64,000 nt of DNA from Paramagnetospirillum kuznetsovii (GTDB lineage Bacteria; Pseudomonadota; Alphaproteobacteria; Rhodospirillales; Magnetospirillaceae), in the NCBI RefSeq assembly GCF_003284725.1, contig NZ_PGTO01000003.1:124001-188000 (forward strand), read 5' to 3'. The notes below the pieces were generated by a model, which did not search any database, had not been told where the DNA came from, and saw nothing but the letters and a program-made list of their open reading frames with translations. The position numbers and the translations under genes are program-made. Positions 54,999-63,645 of this stretch are shown one piece after another. Within the stretch, counting starts at the first letter, position 1, and each line of letters opens with the position of its first letter.

Positions 54999-56816
54999 TT
55001 AGCCAAACGTCACCGACATCCAAGCATGGGCGGCGGCCCGCGCCGCCTCGGGATCGGGGGGCGGCGCCTGGGTCAGGGCGCGGCCCAGCAATCCGCCCCA
55101 GATCGCCTTGGGACCATACCACCGCGTCGCCCAGCCATGGGCTTCCGCCGCGATGCGCTCGGCCCAGCGGGGCTGCCTTTTGATGAAATGGGCGAGATGG
55201 ACGATCTCTTCCAGACTGCCCCAGGGCAGGTAGTGGCGATAGGGCTGGAAGAACCGCGCCGTGCCGGGATTGTCCTGCTCCACCAGCAGCGATCCCGCCG
55301 CGATGGTCTCCCACACCCTACCGGTCACCAGATGATCTTCCGGCGTATGGACGGAAATGTTCAGCACCGCCGAGGCGCGGCTCAATATCCGCGCATAGGC
55401 CTCCATGTCGGGCGCCTCCTTGGCGCGGCGCTCGCCGATGATGGCGGAAAAGCCGATATCCTCGGTCATCAGCACCGACAACAGGGCGTAGCGGGCGACG
55501 AAATTGACGCTGCCGATGAACACCATGTCCAGGTCGGAATGATGCGGCCGCAGGAACGCATCGTGCAGGGCGGGCACCACCATGGGCAGAACCCGATGGT
55601 TGAAGGACGCATGATCGGGCCCGAAGACCGGCGACAGGATATCAGCGGCCATGGCGTCGCAGACCGGCGCCCAGGCACTGAGCAGGGCCATGGCGTAGCG
55701 ATGGGAATCGCGCATCAGGCAGACCACCTTGAAGCCCAGCCGCAGCTTCAAATCCATCAGGATGCCAGGATTGAGACCGCGCAGGATCAAGGGCGAGACG
55801 CAGTCGATCACCACCACATCGGGCCGCAGGCGCTCCAATTCAGACTCGAAGAACGCCAGCCTTTCGGCCACCTCGGCATCGGAGCCCTGGAATTCGCGGG
55901 GAACCGCCAGGGCCGAATCGGCATGGAGGTGGAAATCGACTCCGGCGATTCTTGCGCTCTCGCGGAAATGCACCGCGAAGTCGTTGGCCAGGGCGCGGTC
56001 GCCGAAGGTCACCATCATCACCCGCACCCGCAGCGCCTCGGGGCCGTGATCGGGCAGGACAATGCGGGCCAAATTCTCCTCGTCCAGCGCGAATGCCGCT
56101 TCGATCCGCGACAGCAAAGCGGCCTCGATCTCGTCATCATAGGGCCGGACGGTGCCGTCAAATCGTCCGACCATCTCCGCCTGGGCGTCGGAGGCGTCCT
56201 TCCACAGCGGGTCGAAGAAACCACGCGCCTTGAGCGGTTGGCCCAGCAGCATGGCGATCACCCCCATCTCCATGATCTGGGTGGGAGCGATGGTCCAGCG
56301 CCTGGTCCACTGGGTCATGAAAGCCTCGGCGCGCTCGGGCATGCCGCAGGCCACCATGCCGCGGATGAAGGCGCCATGGCTGCCGGTCCAACCGCCCTCT
56401 TCCGCCAGCAGAGCTTCCAGCTCGTCCCATTGCGGCGAAGACAGCCCGCCATTGGCGGCCAGCAGCAGCAAGGCCTCGATCCGGATCAGCGGCAGACCGA
56501 CAAGGCCGCCGAGCATCCGCCGCGCCTCGTCCTGCCGACCCACCCGGATCAGGCATTGGCCGAGCCGCAGACGAAAGCTGGGCTGCATGGGTTCCAGCGA
56601 CACCATCACCCGGCAGGCGGCCAGTTCCACGTCATAGGCGCCACTGCGCCGCAGGGTCTCCACGATGGGATGCCACAGCCCCCCCAGCGGCAGATGTCCA
56701 TGGGCCAGCCATTTATCGACCCGCTCCAGCATGCCCGCTTGCAGCATCTCGGGGACTTCGTCCTCGATCCAGCCGCAGGCGATGGCGGCCATGGCGGGAA
56801 CCTCCGGCGGCGTCAC
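54999..56816 (-). CDS. CgeB-like glycosyltransferase with helical N-terminal domain (paralogue A)
   Basis: The 605 residues start at a GTG (56816) that overlaps the PseG-GNAT stop (GTGA), with GGAGG upstream. Residues ~10-250 are helical and TPR-like. Residues ~270-600 resemble CgeB/Glyco_trans_1_2 transferases, with the end block LVTGRVWETIAAGSLLVEQD and FFQPYRHYLPW. A close paralogue is at 59321-61093, aligned over nearly the whole length. Both flank pseG/pseI, and no Maf gene is seen, so these are candidates for transferring the nonulosonic acid to flagellin. That role is inference. Confidence 0.82.
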   Translation of the reverse strand: MTPPEVPAMAAIACGWIEDEVPEMLQAGMLERVDKWLAHGHLPLGGLWHPIVETLRRSGAYDVELAACRVMVSLEPMQPSFRLRLGQCLIRVGRQDEARRMLGGLVGLPLIRIEALLLLAANGGLSSPQWDELEALLAEEGGWTGSHGAFIRGMVACGMPERAEAFMTQWTRRWTIAPTQIMEMGVIAMLLGQPLKARGFFDPLWKDASDAQAEMVGRFDGTVRPYDDEIEAALLSRIEAAFALDEENLARIVLPDHGPEALRVRVMMVTFGDRALANDFAVHFRESARIAGVDFHLHADSALAVPREFQGSDAEVAERLAFFESELERLRPDVVVIDCVSPLILRGLNPGILMDLKLRLGFKVVCLMRDSHRYAMALLSAWAPVCDAMAADILSPVFGPDHASFNHRVLPMVVPALHDAFLRPHHSDLDMVFIGSVNFVARYALLSVLMTEDIGFSAIIGERRAKEAPDMEAYARILSRASAVLNISVHTPEDHLVTGRVWETIAAGSLLVEQDNPGTARFFQPYRHYLPWGSLEEIVHLAHFIKRQPRWAERIAAEAHGWATRWYGPKAIWGGLLGRALTQAPPPDPEAARAAAHAWMSVTFG

Positions 56817-58255
56817 CTCGAATTCCTCCGAAAATAGAGAATTTCGTCGGCGCGATCCGCCTGGACGAAGCCGCAGGCGACGAAAATCTTCCGGCTGGCG
56901 GGATTGGCCTCGCGGATTTCGGCGATCAAGTCCACCGGCCCCACTTGGCGCAACAGCGTCGAGACCGCCATGGTCAGCAAAGCCTGTCCGGCGCCTTTCC
57001 CCCTCGCCTCGGGAGCGACGGAGACGGACACCCGCCATTCCTTGTCACGGCAGGTGTCGAACCGCACCATGCCGATCCGCTCGCCGCCATATTCGCCGAT
57101 CATAAGGATTCGTTCGCGATCCGCCAGGACGCGATCAAGCCAGGCGAAATGGTGGTCGCGCTCCACCTCGGCGGTCTCCAGCGAATTGGCCCGCGTCACG
57201 GGATCGTTGCGCCACGCCAGCAGCACCTCGCCGTCTTCCGGCCCCGCCCGGCGCAAGTCCAGGCTCATCAAATCCGCCAGCCGGGCCGCGCCCCGACCGT
57301 CGCACAGGGACCGCGCCCGCCCGGCCATGCGCGACCGGGCGCGCTCGTCGCCCGCCAGCAGCGACAGGCTGCGGGCCAGCGCCGCAATATCCAGCGCGGA
57401 AACCAGCGCGGCGCCTTCGCGCTCCAGCCCCTTGGCGATATCGCGCTGATTATCGGCGATCACCACCGCCACCGAGGGCAATCCCATGCGGCAGCGTTCC
57501 AGCGCCGACGTCCCGGCGGCCCCCACCGCCAAGCCGCAGCGCGCCATCAAAGCCGCCATGTCGGCCACATCCACCAGAACCTCGGCTTGCGGCGTCAAAC
57601 GGGACGCCAGATCCCGCACCGCCTCCAGATGCGGCGCGGCCCCGCCCATCACCACGCTGACCGGAAGCCCAAGTCCCACCGCCGCCAAGGCTTGCAGCGC
57701 CAATCCGGTGGCATTGGTGGGATCGGTGCCGCCCAGCGAAACCAGGATGCGGTCCAGCGGCACCACACGGCTGGGCCCGGCCTCGGCGAAATCCGGACGC
57801 AACAGCGCATGACCGGCGCCAGCCAGCACCACCGCCCAGTGGGGAACCAGGCCAAGATAGCGATCGGCCGAGGCACCGATGGTCTGGTCCAGCAGGATGT
57901 CGCAGTGATGCGGCCGGTCGGCCAGATCGTCGAGCACCAGGATATGTTCGGCCCAAGCGGCCAATGCCCTCTCATAGGCTTGATCGAGGCCGTAATGATC
58001 GACCACCAGCCATTGCGGCGGTGCCAGGGCCGCCAGGGCGGCGGGGTCGCGGGCGGCGGCAAGTTCGATCAACTCCACCGGGGCGCTTCGCAGCGCCGGA
58101 ACCGTCCGCAAAGTCTCCGCGTCGCAGGCAAAGCGGCAGCGCCAGCCGCGCCGATTCAATTCGGCGGCCAGGGTCAGGCACCGCATGACGTGGCCGATGC
58201 CGAGTGTCGCGGAAGCATCGGCGCGAAACAGAGCTGTCCGAGGGGTTGTCACCAT
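56813..58255 (-). CDS. pseG: PseG UDP-sugar hydrolase fused to PseH-like GNAT acetyltransferase
   Basis: The 480 residues carry two pathway enzymes. Residues ~1-320 are PseG: LFRADASATLGIGHVMRCLTLAAEL, DHYGLD, ILVSLGGTDPTNAT and GLAVGAAGTSALERCRMGLP. Residues ~335-480 are a GNAT acetyltransferase (RRAGPEDGEVLLAWRNDPVTR, then SVAPEARGKGAGQALL), which corresponds to PseH in position and type. PseH acetylates the 4-amino group and PseG removes UDP. In many bacteria they are separate genes. Start ATG is at 58255; the much longer frame beyond it is antisense to pseI. The downstream glycosyltransferase is coupled by GTGA. Confidence 0.9.
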   Translation of the reverse strand: MVTTPRTALFRADASATLGIGHVMRCLTLAAELNRRGWRCRFACDAETLRTVPALRSAPVELIELAAARDPAALAALAPPQWLVVDHYGLDQAYERALAAWAEHILVLDDLADRPHHCDILLDQTIGASADRYLGLVPHWAVVLAGAGHALLRPDFAEAGPSRVVPLDRILVSLGGTDPTNATGLALQALAAVGLGLPVSVVMGGAAPHLEAVRDLASRLTPQAEVLVDVADMAALMARCGLAVGAAGTSALERCRMGLPSVAVVIADNQRDIAKGLEREGAALVSALDIAALARSLSLLAGDERARSRMAGRARSLCDGRGAARLADLMSLDLRRAGPEDGEVLLAWRNDPVTRANSLETAEVERDHHFAWLDRVLADRERILMIGEYGGERIGMVRFDTCRDKEWRVSVSVAPEARGKGAGQALLTMAVSTLLRQVGPVDLIAEIREANPASRKIFVACGFVQADRADEILYFRRNSR

Positions 58256-58315
58256 GGCCCGATCATCGCCGCAAAGCCTGATGCGATCAACGCCGCGATG
58301 TCGTAAAGTTCCGTC

Positions 58316-59368
58316 ATGGACAGCATAATAATCGATGGCCGCCCGGTCGGCCCCGGCAATCCGCCCTATGTCGTCGCCGAAATGTCGGGCAACCACAACG
58401 GCGACATCAACCGCGCCTTCGCGCTGCTGGACGCCGCCAAGGCTTCCGGCGCCGATGCGGTCAAGCTGCAGACCTATACCGCCGATACCATCACCATCGA
58501 CCATGACGGCCCCGACTTCGTCATCCAGGGTGGATTGTGGGATGGCCGCAAGCTGCACGACCTCTATGCCGAGGCCCATACGCCCTGGGCGTGGCACAAG
58601 CCGCTGTTCGAGCGCGCCCGCGCCCTGGGGATCACCATCTTCTCGTCGCCCTTCGACGCCACGGCGGTGGACCTGCTGGAAAGCCTGGACGCCCCCGCCT
58701 ACAAGGTGGCCTCGTTCGAGATGATGGACCTGCCCCTGGTGCGCCGCATCGCCGCCACCGGCAAGCCCATGATCATCTCCACCGGGCTGGCCACCCTGGA
58801 GGAAATCCGCGAAGCGGTCGCCGCCGCCCGTGACGGCGGTTGTCGCGACCTGATCCTGCTGCATTGCGTGTCGGGCTATCCCACCGCCCCGGAAGACGCC
58901 AATCTGCGCACCATTGCCCATCTGGCCGAGAGCTTGGGGGTTCAGGCCGGTCTGTCCGACCACACCATGGGCATCGCCGTCTCGGTGGCCTCGGTGGCGC
59001 TGGGGGCGAGCTTCATCGAGAAGCACTTCACCTTGAAGCGCGCCGATGGCGGCCCCGACGCCGCCTTCTCGCTGGAACCCGACGAGTTGAAGGCGCTGGT
59101 GGAGGGCTGCCGTACCGCCTGGGCGGCGCTGGGCCGCGTTTCCTACGACCTCAAGCCGTCGGAAAGCGGCAATCTGCAATTCCGCCGCTCGCTCTATGTC
59201 ACCGCCGACATGGCGGCAGGCGAGACGTTCAGCGCCGCCAACCTGCGCTCCATCCGCCCCGGATTCGGCCTTGCCCCCAAGCATCTGCCCGAAATCATGG
59301 GCCGCCGCGCCACCCGTCCCTTAAGCCGGGGAACGCCCCTTGGCTGGGACATGGTGACGCCCGAGTAG
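58316..59368 (+). CDS. pseI: Pseudaminic acid synthase
   Basis: This 350-residue NeuB-family synthase has VVAEMSGNHNGDINRAFALLDAAK near the start, VKLQTYTADTITID, SPFDATAVDLLE, LLHCVSGYPT, and HFTLKRADGGPDAAFSLEPDE. The last two blocks are typical of PseI rather than sialic acid NeuB. A C-terminal SAF antifreeze-like domain is present (~285-350). It condenses the hexose with phosphoenolpyruvate to give pseudaminic acid. It is divergent from pseG by 60 bp, and its last 48 bases overlap the convergent glycosyltransferase gene. Confidence 0.95.
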   Translation: MDSIIIDGRPVGPGNPPYVVAEMSGNHNGDINRAFALLDAAKASGADAVKLQTYTADTITIDHDGPDFVIQGGLWDGRKLHDLYAEAHTPWAWHKPLFERARALGITIFSSPFDATAVDLLESLDAPAYKVASFEMMDLPLVRRIAATGKPMIISTGLATLEEIREAVAAARDGGCRDLILLHCVSGYPTAPEDANLRTIAHLAESLGVQAGLSDHTMGIAVSVASVALGASFIEKHFTLKRADGGPDAAFSLEPDELKALVEGCRTAWAALGRVSYDLKPSESGNLQFRRSLYVTADMAAGETFSAANLRSIRPGFGLAPKHLPEIMGRRATRPLSRGTPLGWDMVTPE

Positions 59369-61093
59369 GGACGCCCAGAAGCGACGGCAATCATAGTTGC
59401 GGTCCAACCATCCCCGCGCCTCGGCGGCCATGCGCGCCGCCAGGTCGGGATTGCGTTCCACAAAGCGGCAGAGCTGGACGATATCCGCCACATGGGTCCA
59501 GGGCAGGTAATGCCGCCAGGGCGTGAAGAACGATGCCGTCCCCGCATTGTCCTGCTCCAGCAGCACCGCCCCGCAGGCGATGGATTCGAACACCCGGCCG
59601 GTCACCAGGAACTCGCTGCGCGAATGGGCCGCCACGTTGAGGACCGCCCGAGCCCGCCCCAGGGCGGTGGCATAGGAGTCCATGTCGGGGGTTTCCACCG
59701 CCCGGCGCTCGCCGATGATGGCCGTGAACGGAATATCCTCGGTCATCAGCACCGACAGCAGCATGTTGCGCACGCCATAGGTGTTGGCGCCGACGAACAG
59801 CAGGCCCATGTCGCGGTTGGCGCCCTCGGCGCTCAGATGCTGGGCGGGCGGCAGCGTCACCAGCACCTTGGAATGAAACGCGGCATGGTCGGGCCGCAGC
59901 AGCGCGCAGTGGGGATCATAGGTCAGGATCGTATCGGCCACGGGCGCCCAGGCCAGCAGATAGGGCAGCGTGCTGTCCAGCGCGTCGCGCATCATGCAGA
60001 CCAGATGAAAGCCCAGCCGGTCGGCCAAGTCCCGCATGCGCTCGGGCCGCAGGCCGCGTTGGCTCGGCATATAGGCGCTGTCCAGGATCACCATGTCGGG
60101 CCGCCGCTCGTCCAGCGCCGCCTCGAAGGCGGCGACCCTGTCCCGCACGGCATCGTCGCCCCCCCGGAATTCATGGGAAAAGACGATGGCGTTGTCCAGA
60201 TAGAGGCTGAAATCCACCCCGGCCGCCTGGGCGGCGCGGCGAAAATGCTCGGCCAGATCATTGGGCAGGGCAAGGCGCTCGAAGCCGACGAACATGACCT
60301 TGAGCGACGGCAGCGGGCCGTCGGCCAGCGTCACCCGCGCCAGACCCGATTCCGGCAAGGCGAAGGCGGCCTCCACGCGGGCAAGGATGGAGGCTTCCAC
60401 CTCGGGGGTATAGGGGGGAATGCTGCCGTCGAAGCATCCCGCCACCCCGGTGATATCGGGATCGTTCAAGGCCCAGAGGCGCTGGAACAAATCACGCGCG
60501 GCGGCCGCGTCACCCACATGCATGGCCAGCCAGCCCAGTTCCAGCAGCATGCCGACGCCGTCCGCCGGGCGGGCGGCGGTCCAGGCAGCCAGAAATCCCG
60601 AGGCCCGCGCCGCCATGCCGGCCGCCACCAGCCGTCGCACCAGTTGATGATGCGCGGGCTCCCAGGCGGGACGGGCCAGCAACGCCGGGATCAGTTCATC
60701 GGCGCAGGACGACTCGCCCAGTTCCATCCGTAACAGCAGGGATTGGACGCGGCTGGGATGGTGCGGGGGAACGCCCGCCAGGGCGGCACGGGCGGCGGCC
60801 GTATCGCCACGGCGTCCATGGGCTTCGGCCAACCGGCACAAGACCGCGGGCTCCCCCGCCGCCAGCCCCGACAAAGCCTCCCAGCAGGCGACTTCCGCGT
60901 CGAAGCAGCCTTCGGCGACCAGGGCCTGGGCGATGGAATGCCAGAGCAGGGAGGTGGGGCGTTCGGGATCGGACTGCCAAGTATCCAGCAGGTCGAACAG
61001 CAAGGACTGAATCGGTTCGGGCGCCTGTTCCTCGATCCAACCGGCCATGACCGCGCCATGCAGTCCTCGCTCGGCGTCCGGCGAATTGACCAA
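59321..61093 (-). CDS. CgeB-like glycosyltransferase with helical N-terminal domain (paralogue B)
   Basis: The 590-residue protein is a paralogue of 54999-56816. The two share the C-terminal blocks SVLMTEDI-F-AIIGERRA, LVTGRVFESIACGAVLLEQD and RHYLPW, and the same helical N-terminal half. I start it at a TTG (61093) after GGGGGAGGGCGTAAC; an internal ATG at 61048 is the alternative. The longer frame to 61198 only reads a repeat element. Two related transferases around one pathway may attach successive sugars or act on different flagellins. Confidence 0.8.
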   Translation of the reverse strand: MVNSPDAERGLHGAVMAGWIEEQAPEPIQSLLFDLLDTWQSDPERPTSLLWHSIAQALVAEGCFDAEVACWEALSGLAAGEPAVLCRLAEAHGRRGDTAAARAALAGVPPHHPSRVQSLLLRMELGESSCADELIPALLARPAWEPAHHQLVRRLVAAGMAARASGFLAAWTAARPADGVGMLLELGWLAMHVGDAAAARDLFQRLWALNDPDITGVAGCFDGSIPPYTPEVEASILARVEAAFALPESGLARVTLADGPLPSLKVMFVGFERLALPNDLAEHFRRAAQAAGVDFSLYLDNAIVFSHEFRGGDDAVRDRVAAFEAALDERRPDMVILDSAYMPSQRGLRPERMRDLADRLGFHLVCMMRDALDSTLPYLLAWAPVADTILTYDPHCALLRPDHAAFHSKVLVTLPPAQHLSAEGANRDMGLLFVGANTYGVRNMLLSVLMTEDIPFTAIIGERRAVETPDMDSYATALGRARAVLNVAAHSRSEFLVTGRVFESIACGAVLLEQDNAGTASFFTPWRHYLPWTHVADIVQLCRFVERNPDLAARMAAEARGWLDRNYDCRRFWASLLGRHHVPAKGRSPA

Positions 61094-61130
61094 GTTACGC
61101 CCTCCCCCGTGGAAGCGCCAAAACCAACCC

Positions 61131-61234
61131 GTCATCCCGACGACCATCGGGAGGAGGGATCTCATTCTGGAACCGCGATTCAGAACCGGCACCACCAATC
61201 CAGGCAGAGATCCCTCGCTTACACTCGGGATGAC
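61131..61234. repeat. Nested inverted-repeat element upstream of glycosyltransferase B
   Basis: The 104-bp element has ends GTCATCCCGA (61131-61140) and TCGGGATGAC (61225-61234). Inside lies a second perfect pair, GAGGGATCTC (61154-61163) and GAGATCCCTC (61207-61216). The design resembles the ~107-bp composite elements elsewhere in the window, but with different sequence. It lies between the convergent-facing dksA end and the glycosyltransferase start. Confidence 0.8.
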
Positions 61235-61243
61235 AAACTGGTC

Positions 61244-61660
61244 TCAATCCTCGCGGTGAGTGCGTTCCAGGCGCTCGTGGCGCTCTTGCGCCTCGATGGA
61301 CAGGGTGGCGATGGGCCGGGCTTCCAGGCGGCGGATGCTGATGGGCTCGCCCGATTCCTCGCAAAAGCCGTAGCTGCCGTCGTCGATACGCTGCATGGCG
61401 GCGTCGATCTTGGCGATCAGCTTGCGCTCGCGGTCGCGGGTCCGCAATTCCAGGGCGCGATCCGTTTCGGCCGATGCGCGATCGGCGATGTCGGGCTCTT
61501 GAAGGCCGCCTTCCTGAAGGTGCTGCAAGGTCTCGTCCGATTCCCGCAACAGCTCTAACCGCCAGCGCAACAGCTTCTGGCGGAAATATTCCTTCATATT
61601 CTCGTTCATGAAGATTTCGTCCTCGGCAGGACGATAATCCGGCGGCAACGTGACGGTCAT
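61244..61660 (-). CDS. dksA: DksA/TraR-family RNA polymerase-binding regulator (one-cysteine type)
   Basis: The 138-residue protein has the DksA coiled coil (MKEYFRQKLLRWRLELLRES ... DRERKLIAKIDAAMQRIDDGSYG) with acidic tip region, followed by FCEESGEPISIRRLEARPIAT. E. coli DksA has four zinc-binding Cys here; this one keeps a single Cys, like many alphaproteobacterial copies. It binds the polymerase secondary channel and, with ppGpp, controls rRNA and flagellar promoters. The ATG at 61660 follows AGAGGG. It lies between the glycosylation genes and fliX. Confidence 0.92.
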   Translation of the reverse strand: MTVTLPPDYRPAEDEIFMNENMKEYFRQKLLRWRLELLRESDETLQHLQEGGLQEPDIADRASAETDRALELRTRDRERKLIAKIDAAMQRIDDGSYGFCEESGEPISIRRLEARPIATLSIEAQERHERLERTHRED

Positions 61661-61776
61661 CCACATCCCTCTGATGTCACGGTCGAGCTTAGTCGCTGCG
61701 CAATATATGGATCGAGGGGCACCCCCGCAAGCGCAATTAAGCATCGTCACATTTCGGGGGGAGCCGGGAATAAATG

Positions 61777-62205
61777 CTAGTTGCGGCCCAGCTTGGCCAG
61801 TTCGACCTCGACCCGCAGCTCGATCTCGTCGAGCAGGGCGCCCAATCTGGGATCGCCGCAATTTTCCCGGCGCTGGCGAACCGATTGCGCCAGGGCCATC
61901 ATCTTCTCCTTGGGAATTTCCCCCATCAGGAGTCCGTGGCGCAGATCCTCGAGTCCGTCGAGCAGTTGCTCGCCACGCTTGACCAGTCGGCGGCGGGCTT
62001 CGCGTTCGGCGGCGTCATCCACCTGCTGGACGATCAAGATGGCATCAATGCCGGAGATCCCGGCCGTCGCCCCGACGGCATGGGCCTCCTCCATCGAATC
62101 CATGGAATCGACGAGGGCTTGGCGAAATTCGCCTTTACCTTGGCTTTTTCCGGTCTTGCTGGCGCCTGCGGCAGGCCCCTTGGAACCGACTCCGGAAATC
62201 TTCAT
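61777..62205 (-). CDS. fliX: Flagellar assembly regulator FliX
   Basis: This 142-residue protein starts MKISGVGSKGP and has the FliX pattern: basic Gly/Ser-rich N-terminus, GISGIDAILIVQQVDDAAEREARRR (~50-75), RGEQLLDGLEDLRHGLLMGEIP, and a C-terminal helical part ending in a charged tail. FliX links flagellar basal-body assembly to the sigma-54 activator FlbD and late flagellar gene expression in alphaproteobacteria. It is divergent from flgI, which has a sigma-54 site. Confidence 0.93.
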   Translation of the reverse strand: MKISGVGSKGPAAGASKTGKSQGKGEFRQALVDSMDSMEEAHAVGATAGISGIDAILIVQQVDDAAEREARRRLVKRGEQLLDGLEDLRHGLLMGEIPKEKMMALAQSVRQRRENCGDPRLGALLDEIELRVEVELAKLGRN

Positions 62206-62401
62206 GAGTGCCCGGTGGTTGTCATGTCGTTGTGATCCTAGCCCCTTGGGGCCTCTCAGCGATAGGCGCTATTTCGCCAGAGCCGAGGCTTGCGGTCAAC
62301 TGGGCAGGAATTGCCGGGCCGAGAGGGAGTTAACTGCCGCCGCCGCCCCTGTTTTTCCGCCACGCCCGGCCCAACACCCTTGCATTTGGCGGATTTCGCG
62401 G

Positions 62402-62418
62402 CTGGCACGCCTTTCGCA
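62402..62418 (+). promoter_or_regulatory. Sigma-54 promoter of the flgI operon
   Basis: CTGGCACGCCTTTCGCA matches the consensus YTGGCACG-N4-TTGCA with one change (TCGC for TTGC). The essential GG (62404-62405) and GC (62416-62417) are 10 bases apart, as required. It lies 51 bp upstream of the flgI ATG, giving a leader of about 40 bases. With the adjacent fliX it fits FlbD/FliX-controlled flagellar expression. Confidence 0.75.
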
Positions 62419-62468
62419 TCGTCATTCCCGCAAGACCCGTGACCCGCTTTGCCCAGGGTGAGACCATC

Positions 62469-63644
62469 ATGACCCGCATCGACGTAAAAGCCGCCACCTT
62501 CACCGCCCCGATCCGCGCCTTCCTTTTGGCCGCCTCGCTGGTCGCGGTGACCATCGGACTGATGCCGGCCGAGGCCTTCGGGGCATCGCGCATCAAGGAC
62601 ATCGCCGATTTCGAAGGCGTGCGCGACAATATGTTGGTGGGTTACGGCCTGGTGGTCGGCCTGAACGGAACCGGCGACTCGCTGACCAACGCGCCGTTCA
62701 CCAAGGAAAGCCTGACCGGCATGCTGGAACGCCTGGGCGTCAACATCCGCGACAAGACCGGCGCCATCACCTCCGTCAGCCCCAAGAACGTCGCCGCCGT
62801 CATGGTGACCGCCGTCCTTCCCCCCTTCGCCCGCCAGGGCACCCGCATCGACACCAATGTCTCGGCCATGGGCGACGCCAAGGATCTGCGCGGCGGCACC
62901 CTTCTGGTCACCCCGCTGATCGGCGCCGACGGCGAGGTCTATGCCGTGGGCCAGGGCCAGGTCGCCACCGGCGGCTTCTCCGCCTCGGGCGCGTCCGGCA
63001 CCTCGGTGGTCAAGGGCGTTCCCACCGCCGGCCGCATCTCCAACGGAGCGATTGTCGAGCGCGAGCTTCCCTTCGAGATGGCCCATCTGGAAGCGGTCAA
63101 GGTCAGCCTGCGCAATCCCGACTTCACCACCTCGCGGCGCATCGCCCAGGCGGTCAATTCCTTCCTGGGCGGCGACATGGCCCGCCCGGTCGATCCCGGC
63201 ACCGTCCAGATCGTGGTTCCGCCCGGCTATCGCGGCAACGTCGTCGGCCTGTTGACCGACGTGGAGCAGCTGCGCGTCGAGCCCGATCAGGTCGCCCGCG
63301 TGGTCATCGACGAAGTATCCGGCACCATCGTCATGGGCGAGAACGTGCGCATCAGCACCGTCGCCATCGCCCAGGGCCAGTTGACCATCCGCATCAGCGA
63401 GACGCCCCAGGTCTCGCAGCCCTCGCCCTTCTCCGACGCGGGCACCACCACCACCGTGCAGCGCACCGACATCCAGGTGGACGAAGGCGCGGGCAACAAG
63501 CTGGCCGTGGTCCCCCACAAGGTCACCTTGCAGGAACTGGTCGAAGGCCTGAACAGCCTGGGCATCGGCCCGCGCGACCTGATCACCATCTTGCAAGCCA
63601 TCAAGGCCGCCGGCGCCCTGCAGGCCGAACTGGAGGTGATGTAA
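62469..63644 (+). CDS. flgI: Flagellar P-ring protein FlgI
   Basis: This 391-residue protein has a signal peptide (RAFLLAASLVAVTIGLMPAEAFG). The P-ring domain follows: RIKDIADFEGVRDNMLVGYGLVVGLNGTGD, FTKESLTGMLERLGVNI, and late blocks VVIDEVSGTIVMGENV and VTLQELVEGLNSLG. It forms the ring around the rod in the periplasm. I use the ATG at 62469 (MTRIDVKA); an upstream ATG at 62439 would add 10 residues. The rod-binding gene follows with one base between, so they are co-translated. Confidence 0.96.
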   Translation: MTRIDVKAATFTAPIRAFLLAASLVAVTIGLMPAEAFGASRIKDIADFEGVRDNMLVGYGLVVGLNGTGDSLTNAPFTKESLTGMLERLGVNIRDKTGAITSVSPKNVAAVMVTAVLPPFARQGTRIDTNVSAMGDAKDLRGGTLLVTPLIGADGEVYAVGQGQVATGGFSASGASGTSVVKGVPTAGRISNGAIVERELPFEMAHLEAVKVSLRNPDFTTSRRIAQAVNSFLGGDMARPVDPGTVQIVVPPGYRGNVVGLLTDVEQLRVEPDQVARVVIDEVSGTIVMGENVRISTVAIAQGQLTIRISETPQVSQPSPFSDAGTTTTVQRTDIQVDEGAGNKLAVVPHKVTLQELVEGLNSLGIGPRDLITILQAIKAAGALQAELEVM

Positions 63645-63645
63645 C

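Noticed and set aside
58256..59284. N-terminal extension of the pseG frame
   Set aside because: It runs antisense through pseI. The clear PseG start motif begins at 58255.
61094..61198. N-terminal extension of glycosyltransferase B
   Set aside because: It only translates the 104-bp inverted-repeat element, and a good ribosome binding site precedes the TTG at 61093.
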